Origin: Bacillota bacterium
GTDB taxonomy: Bacteria > Bacillota > Bacilli > Alicyclobacillales > SLC66
NCBI GenBank assembly: GCA_021797415.1
Contig: JAJZZT010000480.1
Span: 1-5,725 of the forward strand
Direction: 5' to 3'
DNA length: 5,725 bases
The position numbers and the translations under genes are program-made. Shown here in pieces: positions 5,098 through 5,725 of the stretch (the stretch's first letter is position 1; each line of letters begins with the position of its first letter). The notes beneath the pieces are model-generated. The model ran no database searches. It had not been told where the DNA came from and worked only from the letters and a program-made list of their open reading frames with translations.

Positions 5098-5725
5098 GTG
5101 TATTTTGCGGATGTCGGAAATATTCAGTACGAGGGCGGGCAATCGGACAATCCACTGGCGTTCAAGCAGTATAACCCGCAGGAGATCGTGGCCGGCAAGA
5201 CAATGGAGGAGCACCTGCGGTTTGCCGTGAGCTATTGGCACACGTTTACCGCGCAGGGCAACGACCCGTTCGGTCTGCCGACCATGCGCCGTCCCTGGAA
5301 CGGCAGCGAGGGCATGGACCTGGCCAGGAGAAGGATGGAGGCTTCATTCGAATTCTACGAGAAACTGGGCGTCCGGTATGTCTGTTTTCATGACCGGGAT
5401 ATCGCGCCCGAGGGCGATACGCTGCGGGAAACGAACCGCTATCTCGACGAAATGGTCGACATGTTGCGCGGCTACCTCAAGACGGACCGTGTGAAGCTGC
5501 TGTGGAATACCGCGAACCTGTTTTCCCATCCGCGGTTTGTGCACGGCGCGGCGACATCGTGCGATGCGGACGTCTTCGCGTATGCGGCGGCGCAGGTCAA
5601 GAAGGGGCTTGAGGTCGCGGTGCGGCTGGGCGCCGAAAATTACGTTTTCTGGGGCGGCCGGGAAGGGTATGAGACGCTGCTCAACACCGACCTCAAACTG
5701 GAACTGGACAATCAGGCATGCCTTT
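5098..5725 (+). CDS. xylA: Xylose isomerase (3' end outside window)
   Basis: XylA converts D-xylose to D-xylulose in the cytoplasm, the first step of bacterial xylose use, with two divalent metal ions. The visible 209 codons are about half of the usual 435-440 residue class II enzyme. They follow the Bacillus protein closely: IQYEGG (9-14), [25 protein letters not shown] in the 18-42 region, [15 protein letters not shown], the active-site [17 protein letters not shown] with His98 and Asp101, [31 protein letters not shown] and [13 protein letters not shown]. The metal-binding EPKP region lies beyond the right edge. The start is GTG 5098, placed 9 bases after AGGAGGGG; the next residues [12 protein letters not shown] match the family N-terminus. 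No XylR operator or CcpA (cre) site was recognised upstream, and the promoter may lie within or before the HxlR gene. Confidence 0.96.
   Translation, partial: MYFADVGNIQYEGGQSDNPLAFKQYNPQEIVAGKTMEEHLRFAVSYWHTFTAQGNDPFGLPTMRRPWNGSEGMDLARRRMEASFEFYEKLGVRYVCFHDRDIAPEGDTLRETNRYLDEMVDMLRGYLKTDRVKLLWNTANLFSHPRFVHGAATSCDADVFAYAAAQVKKGLEVAVRLGAENYVFWGGREGYETLLNTDLKLELDNQACL

Noticed and set aside
4828..5241. Open frames on the - strand over the HxlR gene and the start of xylA
   Set aside because: They are antisense to two genes with clear family matches and contain no recognisable motif.

Overview
The window looks like chromosomal DNA from a GC-rich member of the Firmicutes (Bacilli). The evidence is strong AAAGGAGG-type ribosome binding sites, a Bacillus-like xylose isomerase, a Bacilli-type small nitroreductase paired with an HxlR regulator, and a high-GC coding background with short AT-rich promoter islands. 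I would guess an Alicyclobacillaceae- or Paenibacillaceae-like organism, but the sequence does not settle this. No tRNA, rRNA, CRISPR array, phage gene or transposase was seen.

Left part (1-2214), + strand: a regulatory cluster. An ECF sigma factor, cut by the left window edge, overlaps by 20 bases a membrane-bound RskA-type anti-sigma factor with an HxxxCxxC zinc-binding motif. A LuxR/NarL-type response regulator follows 58 bases later. Its receiver domain has lost the phospho-accepting aspartate (Gly60) and the conserved Thr/Ser (Ala88), so it is probably not switched by ordinary phosphotransfer.

Middle (2215-3812), + strand: an AT-rich intergenic stretch with a 13-bp palindrome and a 67-bp element made of two perfect 21-base inverted arms. 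It leads into a complete galE (UDP-glucose 4-epimerase). Directly behind galE lies a 118-codon reading frame that matches only the C-terminal half of a DUF4349 membrane protein. It has no visible ribosome binding site and is probably a gene remnant.

Right part (3813-5725): a small nitroreductase on the - strand diverges from an HxlR-family regulator on the + strand with a single cysteine (Cys8). The 203-base region between them holds two extended -10 promoters back to back, so close that each one's -35 zone falls on the other's -10, plus three inverted repeats that could be operators. The arrangement resembles the YodB/YodC and HypR/HypO thiol-stress switches of Bacillus subtilis. After the regulator, a 13-bp tandem duplication abuts the ribosome binding site of xylA (xylose isomerase, GTG start), which runs off the right edge.

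The window therefore combines envelope or stress signalling (sigma/anti-sigma/regulator), sugar-nucleotide metabolism (galE), a probable redox or electrophile response (nitroreductase and HxlR) and pentose catabolism (xylA). No single operon unites them. The least expected points are the degenerate receiver, the long inverted repeat before galE, the DUF4349 remnant and the overlapping divergent promoters.
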